Origin: Agapetus fuscipes
Lineage: Eukaryota > Arthropoda > Insecta > Trichoptera > Glossosomatidae
NCBI GenBank assembly: GCA_951799405.1
Contig: OX637363.1
Span: 558,001 to 622,000 of the forward strand
DNA: 64,000 bases
Direction: 5' to 3'
The position numbers and the translations under genes were made by a program. Numbering within the stretch: the first letter of the stretch is position 1; each line of letters opens with the position of its first letter. Shown one piece after another: positions 9,745 to 19,717 of this stretch. A model generated the notes under the pieces. It worked only from the letters and a program-made list of their open reading frames with translations. It searched no databases and was not told where the DNA came from.

Positions 9745-10065
9745 ACGCAACTAAGCTACACATATAGTGTAACTTCTTGCCGCGTTATATCCGAAGGGGT
9801 CGCATGTGGCGAGTTGAACCTATTTATTTTTACAGGTAAGGGGGCCGGCCTTACGCCAACCACTTCAGTTGAAGTGGAGGTTTCCCAGCTCCCGAAAGTG
9901 CTGGTACTCATTTCTTGTGAAGGTTGAGTAAACCTTGCCGGTATTTTATTTTGGGGCTTGAAATAAACACCGAAACGGGAAATCATTTCTCTCCCTCGGT
10001 GGGATTCGAACCCGAGCTTTCGGCTTGGAATGCAAGCACTCTACCACCTGAGCTATCGACCGGAC
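9745..10065 (-). mobile_element. SINE-1, near full length
   Basis: Minus-strand SINE-1 with a clear B box (GATTCGAACCC at 10003-10013 read in reverse) and head CCGGTCGATAGCTCAGG. The 3' end repeats GCAAACGCAAC before CTAAGCTACAC. Body blocks are the same as in the 5.1-kb copy. Confidence 0.85.
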
Positions 10066-10118
10066 TATGCACCAACCCTATTTATTTTGTTTATGTCTAA
10101 GTACTATTTACATAACAG

Positions 10119-10228
10119 TATGAAGACCTGTCCATCCAAGATGGCCGCAAGTGAACAACTGATTTGTCTTCATACAAATATTACCCAAAGTCGGTAGGTA
10201 AGAATGACCGTGCTGATGAGACTTCCAG
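10119..10228. repeat. Fold-F, truncated copy
   Basis: Contains the central hairpin of Fold-F (TATGAAGACCTGTC at 10119-10132 and its inverted partner GTCTTCATA at 10172-10180) and the right arm (GGTAGGTAAGAATGACCG, TGATGAGACTTC). The left arm is missing. Confidence 0.65.
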
Positions 10229-10458
10229 ATCAGACATCATTTGTTTGTCAAAGCGTGGGCTCAACGGACGACTAAAATGCACTGTTAGAAAAGTAATGAA
10301 AATGACGCATTTTAAATGTGGGAAAAAATGTGATGCCATTTGGCCGGATTAATGTCAGATTAGAGAGTCATAACTTCAACACAATAATACTATGTAGGTG
10401 GTCTGAAAAGACACTTGTACCGTACTGCATTTAGCGTTAGAATACTGCCAACTTTATT

Positions 10459-10665
10459 CGTTGACTTATAGGTTGGTATGAGGCTGCCCATCCATACTGT
10501 CAATAATGGTTCACTTTGCCAATATCAACCTGTTTCATGAAAGGTTGGCATAAGTTGAAGGGTTTATGTTCATTTGAGGTTCATTTGAGTCCACACGCGG
10601 CATGTGTCAGTGCGAATTTATGCGTGTCTGCTTGTGGAAAATACATTTACAGCCATTTTCATTCG
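10459..10665 (+). mobile_element. LINE-A unit, fixed-start copy, tail lost
   Basis: Begins at CGTTGACTTATAGGTTGG, very near the common start, and runs to GTGGAAAATACATTTA. The tail is replaced by the flank of the 26-bp minisatellite block, which starts near 10664. Confidence 0.75.
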
Positions 10666-10753
10666 CTCCAGTACCAACTTTCTAGGAACATTTTTACAGT
10701 CGGCCGAGTTTTTTGTACACGATGAAATGCAACTGTGAGGATCCTTGATTTGC
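10664..10753 (-). repeat. Conserved flank of the 26-bp minisatellite
   Basis: Read on the minus strand, this flank shares GTTCCTAGAAAGTTGGTACT and an adjacent CTCGGYCGA-type half-hairpin with the flank of the second array at 53233-53290. The complete hairpin seen there has decayed here. The shared flank shows both arrays belong to one element or duplication. Confidence 0.6.
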
Positions 10754-11906
10754 GATGAGATGGTTTGGTTGGTTGGAGGGATGAGATGGTTTGGTTGGTT
10801 GGAGGGATGAGATGGTTTGGTTGGTTTGAGGGATGAGATGGTTTGGTTGGTTGGAGGGATGAGATAATTTGGTTGGTTGGAGGGATGAGATGGTTAGGTT
10901 GGTTGGAGTGATGAGATGGTTTGGTTGGTTGGAGGGATGAGATGGTTTGGTTGGTTAGAGGGATGAGATGGTTTGGTTGGTTGGAGGGGTGAGATGGTTT
11001 GGTTGGTTTGAGGGATGAGATGGTTTGGTTGGTTGGAGGGATGAGATGGTTTGGTTGGTTGGAGGGATGAGATGGTTTGGTTGGTTGGAGGGATGAGATG
11101 GTTTGGTTGGTTGGAGGGATGAGATGGTTTGGTTGGTTTGAGGGATGAGATGGTTTGGTTGGATGGAGGGATGAGATGGTTTGGTTGGTTGGAGGGATGA
11201 GATGGTTTGGTTGGTTGGAGGGATGAGATGGTTTGGTTGGTTGGAGGGATGAGATGGTTTGGTTGGTTTGAGGGATGAGATGGTTTGGTTGGATGGAGGG
11301 ATGAGATGGTTTGGTTGGTTGGAGGGATGAGATGGTTTGGTTGGTTGGAGGGATGAGATGGTTTGGTTGGTTGGAGGGATGAGATGGTTTGGTTGGTTGG
11401 AGGGATGAGATGGTTTGGTTGGTTGGAGGGATGAGATGGTTTGGTTGGTTTGAGGGATGAGATAGTTTGGTTGGTTGGAGGGATGAGATAGTTTGGTTGG
11501 TTGGAGGGATGAGATGGTTTGGTTGGTTGGAGGGATGAGATGGTTTGGTTGGTTGGAGGGATGAGATGGTTTGGTTGGTTAGAGGGATGAGATGGTTTGG
11601 TTGGTTTGAGGGATGAGATAGTTTGGTTGGTTGGAGGGATGAGATGGTTTGGTTGGTTGGAGGGATGAGATGGTTTGGTTGGTTAGAGGGATGAGATGGT
11701 TTGGTTGGTTGGAGGGGTGAGATGGTTTGGTTGGTTTGAGGGATGAGATGGTTTGGTTGGTTGGAGGGATGAGATGGTTTGGTTGGTTGGAGGGATGAGA
11801 TGGTTTGGTTGGTTGGAGGGATGAGATGGTTTGGTTGGTTGGAGGGATGAGATGGTTTGGTAGGTTGTAGGGATGAGCTGGTTTGGTTGGATGGAGGGAT
11901 GAGTTG
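10754..11906. repeat. 26-bp minisatellite, about 44 units
   Basis: A tandem array with unit GATGAGATGGTTTGG plus TTGGTTGGAGG (26 bp). Units vary by one or two bases (TTTGAGGG, TTAGAGGG, ATGGAGGG). Because 26 is not a multiple of 3 and the unit lacks stops on the minus strand, all three minus frames stay open and give artefactual proteins rich in Pro, Gln, Thr and Asn. Each unit has four or more GG runs. It is followed by a short AC repeat (11924-11935). Confidence 0.95.
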
Positions 11907-12124
11907 ATGGGTAGGTAGATACACACACACACCCTCTTCTGTCCTAGTATGTTTTGGCCTTAAGGCTACAATCTATATTTAAGTCGATCTTGATTAAGGT
12001 CGGTGCTTAAAATATGAAAATTATGCAATGTATTGAATAATATTTTTGATAGAAAGATCTGACCTTGCTTCTTGTGCGCATGTACCTAAAAAACTGTTTA
12101 TATTTTGTAATTTTATACTCATAG

Positions 12125-12610
12125 TATAATACAATCTATAATCTAAGTTGCACAGATATATTAAAGTTGCACAGATATAAGAAGTTCGCGCTTACAAATC
12201 GCACGTTTAATAATAAAGAGCAATAACTCAAAAAACATGAATGTTGGGAAATCACGTTTGAAGTTCAGACACCCAGTACAACTTGTATGGGATGAAAAAG
12301 GTGGCCGATGTTTTATCTCGGTCATATTCGTCCAAATTGAACGGCTGTCGCATTCTACCTATTCTTCTCGCATTGTTCTTGCGTTTTATGACAAAATCTC
12401 GATTTTCCCAATTTTCGAGTTATTTCTCTTTATTATTAAACGTGCGAAATGCTGAATAAGTACTTACAAATTAAAATCCAAACCTTAAATGAACATAAAC
12501 CCTGCAACTTTTGCCAACCTTCCATGAAACAGGGGTGACATTGGAAAAGTGAACCATTTTTTTACAGTATGGGATGTTAACCTCATACCAACCTATAATT
12601 AAAGGAATTA
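12125..12610 (-). mobile_element. LINE-A unit split by a small MITE
   Basis: Two parts of one minus-strand LINE-A unit, 12125-12199 and 12447-12610, are separated by a 247-bp inverted-repeat element. Joined without the insert, the unit reads through its GCTTACAAATGCTGAAT region. The 5' end is the fixed start (AATTAAAGGAATT). Confidence 0.8.
12200..12446. mobile_element. MITE with CGCACGTTTA ends and 4-bp target duplication
   Basis: Terminal inverted repeats of about 35 bp start CGCACGTTTAATAATAAAG at both ends. It lies in a LINE-A unit and is flanked by AAAT at 12196-12199 and 12447-12450. The interior has no transposase. A 4-bp duplication does not fit hAT, Tc1/mariner or PIF. I do not assign a superfamily. 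Confidence 0.8.
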
Positions 12611-12632
12611 AATGAAATATGTATAATAACTA

Positions 12633-12918
12633 AGACCGGTCCGTAGTCTAGTGGTTAACAAATATGACTCGTGAATGAAAGTTTGTGGGTTTGAATACCC
12701 ACATTACCATTTATATTTATATTTTGAAATGCGCTCTTCGCTGGCTGAAAAATTCATATACTCGTACCTTTACAAAAAACTGTTCACTACAGGTCCAACC
12801 AGCCTTACAGCAACTGGGTCTTGCTTGAGAATTGGCGCTTTCTACAGCGATGACCAAGCTCGCAAAGGGCTCTTGAGGTATGATACACACAAAAACAGCG
12901 CTCACGAAATAAATTATC
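12633..12918 (+). mobile_element. SINE-2, tail type i
   Basis: Starts GACCGGTCCGTAGTCTAG with a mutated B box (GGTTTGAATACC). The body and end are complete (GATACACACAAAAACAGCG, AAATAAATTATC). It is joined directly to the CTAAT repeats that end the next minus-strand LINE-A copy, so the SINE or the LINE used the other's microsatellite as target. Confidence 0.8.
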
Positions 12919-13130
12919 ATCTAATCTAATCTAATCTAAGCTGCAAAGATATATATCATTTAAGATTTATATTAAATGCATTCCCACAAGCAGACATGTA
13001 TAATTTCGCGCTAACACATGCCGCATGTGGACCTGCAATATAAAAACCCAATCTCAAATGAACATAAGCCCTGCAACTCTTGCCGTCCTTCCCTGAAACA
13101 GGGGTGACATTGGCAAAGTGAACCATTTTT
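12919..13130 (-). mobile_element. LINE-A unit with TTAGA tail, 5' end lost
   Basis: A minus-strand unit of the TTAGA subfamily (CATGCCGCATGTGGACC, CTGCAAAGATATATATC). It ends at the GGTTCACTTTGCCAATG block and abuts the next LINE-A copy. Confidence 0.75.
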
Positions 13131-13159
13131 TTATTTAACCAATATTATTATTATTACTT

Positions 13160-13925
13160 TGGACTTTCTAAATGGACTTTCTAAGAAGTATGATTGGGAA
13201 AAAACGGAGTGACAGAGTGAGGAATGATTTTGTAAGAGAAGAATGTGGTGCAAGAGAAAGTGTGAAAGTGAAGATTAAAAGAAGTTTGTTAAGATGGTTT
13301 GGGCATATGGAGAGAATAAATGAGGAAAGACTGACGAAGAAAGTATATGTTGGTAGAATAGATGGATGTCGTGGTAGAGGAAGACCAAGAAAGGTATGGA
13401 TGGACCAAATATCCGAAATTGCGAATGAATGGAATATCCAGAGTCATAATAAAAGAAGAGCTTGTATGAAGAAGGTTATGACTCTGGAGGAAATGAAAGA
13501 AGTATGTAAGGATAGAAAGAAATGGTGGTTGATCTGTGATGTTGGCGGCTGAGGTTTGTTAAAGTAAAATTGGTTTTATGATTTAGTTTTTATGTCCATG
13601 TATATATTGTGATTTATTGTTTTTAAAAAATGTAATTTGTCATGTATGTTCCTTGACTTATAGGTTGTTATGCGGCTGACCACCCATAATGTAAAAATTG
13701 GTTCACTTTGCCAATGTCACCTCTGTTTCAGGGAAGGACGGCAAGAGTTGCAAGGCTTATGTTCATTTGAGATTGGGTTTTTATATTGTAGGTCCACATG
13801 CGGCATGTGTTAGCGCGAAATTATACATATCTGCTTGTGGGAATGCATTTAATATAAAACTTAAATGATATATTTCTTTGCAGCTTAGATTAGATTATAT
13901 TAGATTAGATTACTTTTATTGATTT
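13160..13925 (+). mobile_element. LINE-A, 5'-truncated, with coding end, unit and tail
   Basis: Second LINE-A copy with coding sequence. Its 3' UTR includes the unit (from about 13651) and a TTAGATTAGATTA tail near 13885-13915. It begins inside the polymerase tail, after a short local duplication of GGACTTTCTAA. Confidence 0.85.
13172..13552 (+). pseudogene. LINE-A polymerase, last 126 residues
   Basis: An open frame that starts at an internal Met and ends at TGA. Blocks: 'DRVRNDFVREECG', 'LLRWFGHMERINEERLTKK', 'GRGRPRKVWMDQISEIA', 'NKRRACMKKVMTLEEMKEV'. No catalytic domain remains. Highly similar to the 3.0-kb copy. Confidence 0.8.
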
Positions 13926-14042
13926 TTACTGATTAACTAGAAGGCTAATAATGCTCACCGGCTATACCTTCTGTTAAAAATTATAACCTTTGCCGATGCC
14001 ACCTCTGTCACCGCAGGGAAAGGTAGTAAGAGGTGCAGTGCA

Positions 14043-14453
14043 TATCGCCGGTTAATAGGCAGTAGGGCCATGAGCGACAAATACTAAATTGTTTAGGAGA
14101 GCAGTTTAAAGTTTGAGATTGCAATTTTTTTTTTTATCATATCGTTAAAATCAAATCAGCTCTAAAATGAAAAAAAAATAAAGAATTTATTGGCATTCCT
14201 ATAAATGTCGTTTTACGATGTTTTACATTTTTTTTATGTCACAAGCGCCTTTAGGACAAAAAAAGGCCAAAATCTTGTCGGTTACACCAAAACCATACTT
14301 CGAAAACGCAGTTGTTTGCTTGGGCATAAACAACAACAAAAAATCATCGTAGAGCTATGGGAGTTGGCGCATTAGAAAGAGCGGAAAATTTCAAGTGGGA
14401 TAGCATTCATTACTCATTTTTGACCAAAATGTACTGCCTTTTAACTGTCGATA
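14043..14453 (+). mobile_element. MITE-M, full-length reference copy
   Basis: A 411-bp non-autonomous element. Left terminal repeat is TATCGCCGGTTAATAGGCAG and the right is its near complement ending TTAACTGTCGATA. The right flank is TA and the left flank is CA, consistent with a mutated TA target. Other copies have TA at the intact end, as expected for Tc1/mariner-type insertions. No transposase is encoded. Confidence 0.75.
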
Positions 14454-14459
14454 TAATCA

Positions 14460-14765
14460 CTTAAAATTCAGATTTAGGGCAGATTTCAAATGAATGTAGC
14501 GCATTCTTTGCAGCTTAGATACTATCAGTATATAATAATGTATTGTTATGTTTAGATTCAAAGGTATCTCCAGGATGTACCTACAGGATACTTACATCCG
14601 GCTAGCTCTCATCAGCATCACTCTCAGGGCGTGGGGTTCTTTCTTTCGGTTGCTTACTTGTACTTTGGGAAGGGTTTTATAATTAAAAGATAAGCTTAAC
14701 ATGAACAAATAAGGGTTTATTTACTTTACTAATATGGGAGAAAAAGGGGAAATAAGGGAATGGCC
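14460..14765. other. No recognisable gene or repeat
   Basis: Starts with a short eroded stretch containing GCAGCTTAGATACTATC, perhaps a LINE-A tail; otherwise nothing supported. Confidence 0.35.
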
Positions 14766-14769
14766 AGAC

Positions 14770-15130
14770 CTACATCTTTTCACTAAACACTCCCTACTCT
14801 GTTGGCTGGAGCTCCACACGGAAGGCTTGGGGCAGCGCCCCAGGCTAGCGGCGGTTCCCGAGGCGGACGCCTCCACACGTTGGAGCCCCTGGGTGGGCGC
14901 TCCTATGCCTCTAGTCCACAAGGCGGGTGCCTTGCGGGCAGGAAATCTAAGTTGATGGGGAGGAGGGAGCTCCATTGTAGTGCCCCCTCTTGCACCGCTT
15001 GGTGCTTGGTCGCCGACGTCTTAATCGGTTGACATCTTGCCGGGGACTAACTAACGACGGCCCGATCAGTTCACACGGCGCAGTTCGGCCGCTTCCGTGA
15101 CCGTTCGGCTCCGTTCGGCCCACAAAACAC
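14770..15130. other. GC-rich, CpG-rich block of unknown nature
   Basis: Sharply richer in G+C and CpG than its surroundings (GGGGCAGCGCCCC, GAGGCGGACGCC, CGGCCGCTTCCGTGACCG). Overlapping open frames of 61-84 codons occur on both strands with no recognised domain. It could be a CpG-rich promoter/first exon, an LTR, or a fragment of a transposon with different base composition. Confidence 0.4.
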
Positions 15131-15139
15131 ACTGTACAC

Positions 15140-15888
15140 TTGAGATTGTTTTTTTATATGTTATTTTAAAATAACATAACAGTATGTACCTACCTACCTT
15201 GTAATTTCAAGATCCTTTGAAGGTAAAACCACTTCAGATCACTTAGGGCTTTGCACCAAGCTCCAATCAGACAAAAATCAAAATTAAGGCTGATTTCTCA
15301 CTTTCGAATAAAAGATTTGGTTGCATATACGTAAATCAGCTGATGCACATCATCTTTCCTGTTGAAATTCCAACATATTATTACCCACTTTCGAGAAATA
15401 ATTAACCGAGCCCCTTACCAGAATTAAGCAATCAAATTTGATGTGTCAATCAAATATTGATTGGAGGTTGTGTTTGCCTGTATTAGGATTTCACTACTGA
15501 TCTGCATATTATTATATTTTGATGAAAATTAAAATAATCCTTTCATTAAAAACAAAGAAACAATTTCAACAATTTATTTGTTTAAATAATTCTAATGAAT
15601 TGTTTACACTGTGGAAATCCGGCGACTGAAAATCATCATAAAATTAAGATTTATAAAACAACAAAAAATCGCGTTTGTTGTTTGTCTGCACTTTTAATGG
15701 ATTATATTAACAAGCGGACCAAGCTTCTAAGAACAATTTTATCATGAATTTTAATTTTTAAGCGTCCAGTCGTCACGTCACAAGTCTATATGACTAGGGT
15801 CCTTAGCTAACTATCAACCAATAGTATCGAAGGTGTAAATTGCTATGATGATCGTCAAAATAATTGTAATATTATTTAATTTAATAAT
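15140..15888. other. No recognisable gene or repeat
   Basis: A+T-rich sequence without family matches or credible coding potential. Confidence 0.4.
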
Positions 15889-15889
15889 T

Positions 15890-16470
15890 TGTTTCTTGAA
15901 TGAGGTTGGCATGAGGCATAATCAACCATACTGTAAAAAATGGTTCGCAACGCAACTAAGCTACACATATAGTGTCACTTCTTGCCGCGTTATCCCCGAA
16001 GGGTCTCGCATGTGGCGAGTTGAACGTATTTATTTTTACAGGTAAGGGGGGCTGCCTAACGCCAAGCACTTCAGTTGAAGTGGGGGATTCCCAGCTCCCG
16101 AGAGGGATGGTACTCATTTCTTGTGAGGGCTGAGTAAGCCTTGCCGGTATTTTAGATTGAGGTTTTGAAATAAACACCGAAACGGGAAATCATTTCTGAC
16201 ACTCTCAGTGGGATTCGAACCCGAGCTCACGGCATGGAATGCAATCACTCTACAACTGAGCCATCGACTGGACACTTTGCACGATGTCACTCTTGTTTCA
16301 GAGAAGGTCGGCAAGAGCTGCAAGACTTATGTTAATTAGAGATTGGATTTTTATGTCCACATGCGGCTTGAGTAAACGCAAACTTATACGTGTCTGCTAA
16401 TTTGAATAATAATATTAGGATGATTTATTTGATGCATGTAATATATCTTTGCAATGTAGGTGATAGATTA
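15890..16470 (+). mobile_element. LINE-A unit split by SINE-1
   Basis: The 5' part of a plus-strand unit (15893-15946, ending at ATGGTTC) and its 3' part (16274-16470, starting ACTTTGC) flank a complete minus-strand SINE-1. Rejoined, the two parts restore the GGTTCACTTTGCC block, which dates the SINE-1 insertion after this LINE-A copy. Confidence 0.75.
15947..16273 (-). mobile_element. SINE-1 inserted in a LINE-A unit
   Basis: A near full-length SINE-1 on the minus strand with a readable B box (GATTCGAACCC in reverse at 16211-16221) and A-box region. The head ends CCAGTCGATGGCTCAG. Confidence 0.85.
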
Positions 16471-16512
16471 TAGATCGCCAATCTTCACTCAAGAGGCACA
16501 AGAAGGAGAAGA
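16463..16512 (+). pseudogene. LINE-E terminal remnant
   Basis: Reads 'IANLHSRGTRRRR' from GATCGCCAATCTTC, matching the last codons and the GGCACAAGAAGGAG tail of LINE-E at 32.0 and 45.9 kb. Very short. Confidence 0.45.
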
Positions 16513-16514
16513 AG

Positions 16515-16890
16515 TAGGGGGCAGGGGTAGTCAGCACCATTAACAAGGTACGAAAACTAAGTTTTATCATTCTTTTATGTAACTTCAAGCAAAAAAGAAT
16601 TTGAATATGTTGTATAAAAAGTTGTTAAGAGTGGGGTCCGGTTTTTCATGATCCAATCACATTTTTTCATATATTTAACGGTCAACTATGTATATATTTA
16701 ATATTTATGTACCACGCCCAAGGTAAAGTCCCTTCTATTGGCGCCATGTTTTTTTTTACATCACACATTTATTTTTTTCATTGTTAATTTATCATACAAA
16801 AGAAGGAAAAAAGTTGCTTCAAGTAAAAAATAATAGATAAATTGAATATAATATTAAAATTCGTCCTGGCAACATTTTTTTTTGGAAGCG
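16515..16890. other. No recognisable gene or repeat
   Basis: A+T-rich, several poly-T runs; nothing supported. Confidence 0.4.
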
Positions 16891-16891
16891 G

Positions 16892-17105
16892 TAGTTTTTT
16901 TTAAGGAATCTTGTGCGGGAGACTCCCTTCATTTCAGAGACTCTAGGGGTCTATGACACTTGTTCAAGTGCCGCAAAAGTGTAATGATTTTAAGGTTGTT
17001 TTCTTGGGTTTGTTGCTGTGATCCTTCTGAGTTGCTGCTTTCGGACGTTTCGCTCATGTCTTTGATGGACTTCTTCAGCGATGTGACGGTGTAACTGTCT
17101 CATTG
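16892..17105 (-). mobile_element. Hammerhead-like element ending in tail type iii
   Basis: Read on the minus strand: a weak hammerhead-like core (CTGAAGA at 17071-17077, imperfect stem II, GAAACGTC at 17037-17044), then a spacer with CACAGCAACAAACCC and AAAATCATTACAC, then the type iii end (GTCATAGACCCCTAGAGTC) and poly-A. The same end occurs on SINE-2 copies at 27.4, 32.7 and 63.0 kb. Confidence 0.5.
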
Positions 17106-17319
17106 CTTTTTTCTAAACGATTTGTTTCAGTGTTAAAGCTTATGTGTCAAAATTACTGTTTCAATGGACTCAACGCATTTTTTTTCCTTGGCGGACAAAC
17201 GTCACACTTCCATGTAAAAATTATGCTAAGGAGCAACCAATAACAAAGTATTTTTATGCCTTTTTCCTAGGAACCCAGTCGTATGGTGTCACAATTCTTG
17301 TTGCCAACGCCCTACCATA

Positions 17320-17985
17320 TTCTTTCCGAGTCATTTACTAATTTAATGTTTGAATTTCGAATTGTATGTTTTAATTTCAAATTTAATGATTCGATTTCAA
17401 ATTCACTGTTCCAATTTCAAATGGAGATACAATTCCTAATCAGTAAAATCCAGTGCAATTATTGTGCCGCAACAATGGAAATAGGTAATTAGTCGATAAA
17501 ACGAGTTGGCGTAAGATTGACAATCAATATACCGTGTGTTACTCAATGTTCACACCCATACGCGCGAAATATAATAATGTCAATCTAATAGCGATATTAT
17601 ATTATTTTACCCGCCGCCATTTTAGAAAAAAAGAAAAAATAATTAAGGATGCTTAATTTTAAATAAGAACAGTGAATTCGATTTTTAAATTTGTAGCGGT
17701 AAATTTAAAATTAAAACAATCGATTCAAAATTGGAATAATTAATTTGAAATTAAAACAACATCATAATATCTAATGGACTCGGTACAATTCCCTTAGGCA
17801 AAAGTTGTGTGTGTGACGTTACACTGCCGAGTTGCTAGGGAAAAGGTAGACTAATGAATTCTGTTATTGGTTTGACCTCAGGTGAGGTTTATACACTGAG
17901 AAAAATCCATTCAGTAAACAGTTACTATTTATATATATGTCAACAGAACTATTTACTGTAATAAAAATCTAAAATAACTTTTTAT
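17320..17985. other. No gene; diverged short repeats
   Basis: Two copies of a motif with TTGCTAGGGAAAAGG and TTATTGGTT lie at about 17239-17310 (minus) and 17810-17880 (plus). They resemble the arms of the 20.49-kb inverted repeat. Between them the sequence is A+T-rich with TTTGAATTTC-like internal repetition at 17340-17420. Confidence 0.4.
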
Positions 17986-17989
17986 ATAA

Positions 17990-18212
17990 TTCCTTGACTT
18001 ATAGGTTGGTATGAGGCTTACAACCCATACTGTTAAAATGGTCCAGCTTACCAATGTCAACCCTGTTTTACGGGAAGGTCAGCATAAGTTACAGGGGCTA
18101 TAAATGTTAATTTGAGGTTTGGTCACATGCAACATTTGTAAGAGAAAACTATCACGTGTCCATTTGTGGGCATGCATTTAATATAAAATCTTTGCAACTA
18201 AGATTTTAGCTT
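17990..18212 (+). mobile_element. LINE-A unit, fixed-start copy
   Basis: Starts at ATTCCTTGACTTATAGG and runs to GCAACTAAGATTTTAGC. The tail repeat is eroded. Sequence before the start does not resemble LINE-A. Confidence 0.8.
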
Positions 18213-18296
18213 GATAGATTTCGTCATGTAGAAGAAGAAGAAAAACAGAAAGAAATTTTAATTTTTCAACAAAGGTTGTCAGACTCACACCGTCTA

Positions 18297-18702
18297 ATCT
18301 AATCTAATCTAATCTAATCTAAGCTGCAAAGATATATATCATTTAAGATTTATACTAAATGCATTCCCACAAGCAGATATGTATAATTTCGCGCTAACAC
18401 ATGCCGCATGTGGACCTACAATATAAAAACCCAATCTCGAATGAACATAAGCCTTGCAACTCTTGCCGTCCTTCCCTGAAACAGGGGTGACATTGGCAAA
18501 GTGAACCAATTTTTATATTATGGGTGGTCAGCCGCATAACAACCTATAAGTCAAGGAACATACATGACAAATTACATTTTTTAAAATCAAAGAATAAAAA
18601 TAACAATATATACATGGACATAAAAAACTAAATCATAAAACCAAATTCACTTTAACAAACCCTAGCCGCCAACATCACAGATCAACCGCCATTTCTTTGC
18701 TT
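18297..18702 (-). mobile_element. LINE-A, 5'-truncated, with last codons, unit and tail
   Basis: A minus-strand copy from TCTAATCTAATCTAATC tail repeats at the left to the last coding codons at about 18665-18702 (CCGCCAACATCACAGATC is the reverse of the LINE-A stop region). Nearly identical over the unit to 43920-44177, but that copy stops at the fixed start. Confidence 0.85.
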
Positions 18703-18719
18703 GTTGTTTGCTAATCATA

Positions 18720-19300
18720 TAAACAAGTAAATCAAAGACTAGAACTAAGAGAGATTAAAGTAGTTATTACCTTTTTATATAACTTGATCCATTCGAAAGA
18801 GTTGCCTCGAAAATCAGCGTTCGAAATCCATTGGAAACTTCAAAAACACTGCCACACAAAATATAAAGAAAATCTTCAATAAAACTATACAAAAACCAAA
18901 AAAATTAAAACTTTATCAGAGATTTACACATTTTAGACTGGTTTTAGGATTGTTTTTTCACGTTTGAAACACTGGATATGTTTTTAGGCATCTTGGCGGA
19001 GGTTGTATCTGATACTTGCGACGCGCGACCGCACTGCTCGGAGGCTATGGCAAAACTGAATGGCACGACGTATTCAAAATGTTACTTTTACTCGGTAATA
19101 ACTACCTCCACTTGTTGGAAAAGAGTGGTGATGCGCGCGACGGTGAATATCAGGTATTCAGGTTGACAGTTACATTGTATCAGATACTCGAATGAAAAAT
19201 GAAACAATATTTTTATATTTATATCGTGTTTTTGTGTAATGTAACAGTAATCAATTTAACCGATGGTCGCCTTTTTCTTGATTTAAATCAAGAAAAATCG
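18720..19300. other. No recognisable gene or repeat
   Basis: Contains GTATCTGATACTTG at 19008-19021 and a related TGTATCAGATACTCG at 19177-19191, a short inverted pair also seen near 21170. A 62-codon frame at 18978 has no known motif. Confidence 0.4.
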
Positions 19301-19306
19301 AGGACC

Positions 19307-19535
19307 GGTCCGTAGTCTAGAGGTTAACACTTCTGACATGTAATTGGAAGGTTGTGGGTTTGAATCTCGGCGGAGCACAAAAAATATACCATTTATATTT
19401 TCGATTTGTCAGAAATTATTTCACGCATATCGAAAATACTACCTTCACATAACATGAGAACCAGCCCCCTCGAGAGCTGGAAAACCTCAACTTCAAGTGG
19501 AGAGGTTAGCATTAAACCAGCCCCCTTACATATGG
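19307..19535 (+). mobile_element. Chimeric SINE: SINE-2 head joined to SINE-1 body
   Basis: GACCGGTCCGTAGTCTAG with a B box GGTTTGAATCTC (SINE-2 head) runs to ATTTATATTTTCGA at 19404, then switches to the SINE-1 body TGTCAGAAATTATTTC, followed by CAGCCCCCTCGAGAGCTGG. The switch point differs from the recurrent dimer junction, so this is an independent join. Confidence 0.7.
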
Positions 19536-19717
19536 CAGATAAATTTTTTTTATAAATTTTTTTCAACATTGAAATAGTTTTTTTAGATTTGAGTTTAGAA
19601 GATTGATTTAACTCCCATTTTCGTTATTTCGCAATTAAAGTACTTATAGATTTTAGTTTATTTTATAGGTAAATATTAGACATAATTGTAACAATACATT
19701 TTTAGTTTAGTCAAAAT

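Noticed and set aside
10754..11906. CRISPR-like array
   Set aside because: Units are contiguous with no unique spacers, and the genome is eukaryotic.
10659..11932. Open frames up to 423 codons of Pro/Gln/Thr/Asn-rich protein
   Set aside because: They are by-products of the 26-bp minisatellite. The unit lacks stops on that strand and its length is not a multiple of 3, so all three frames stay open with the same repeated wording.
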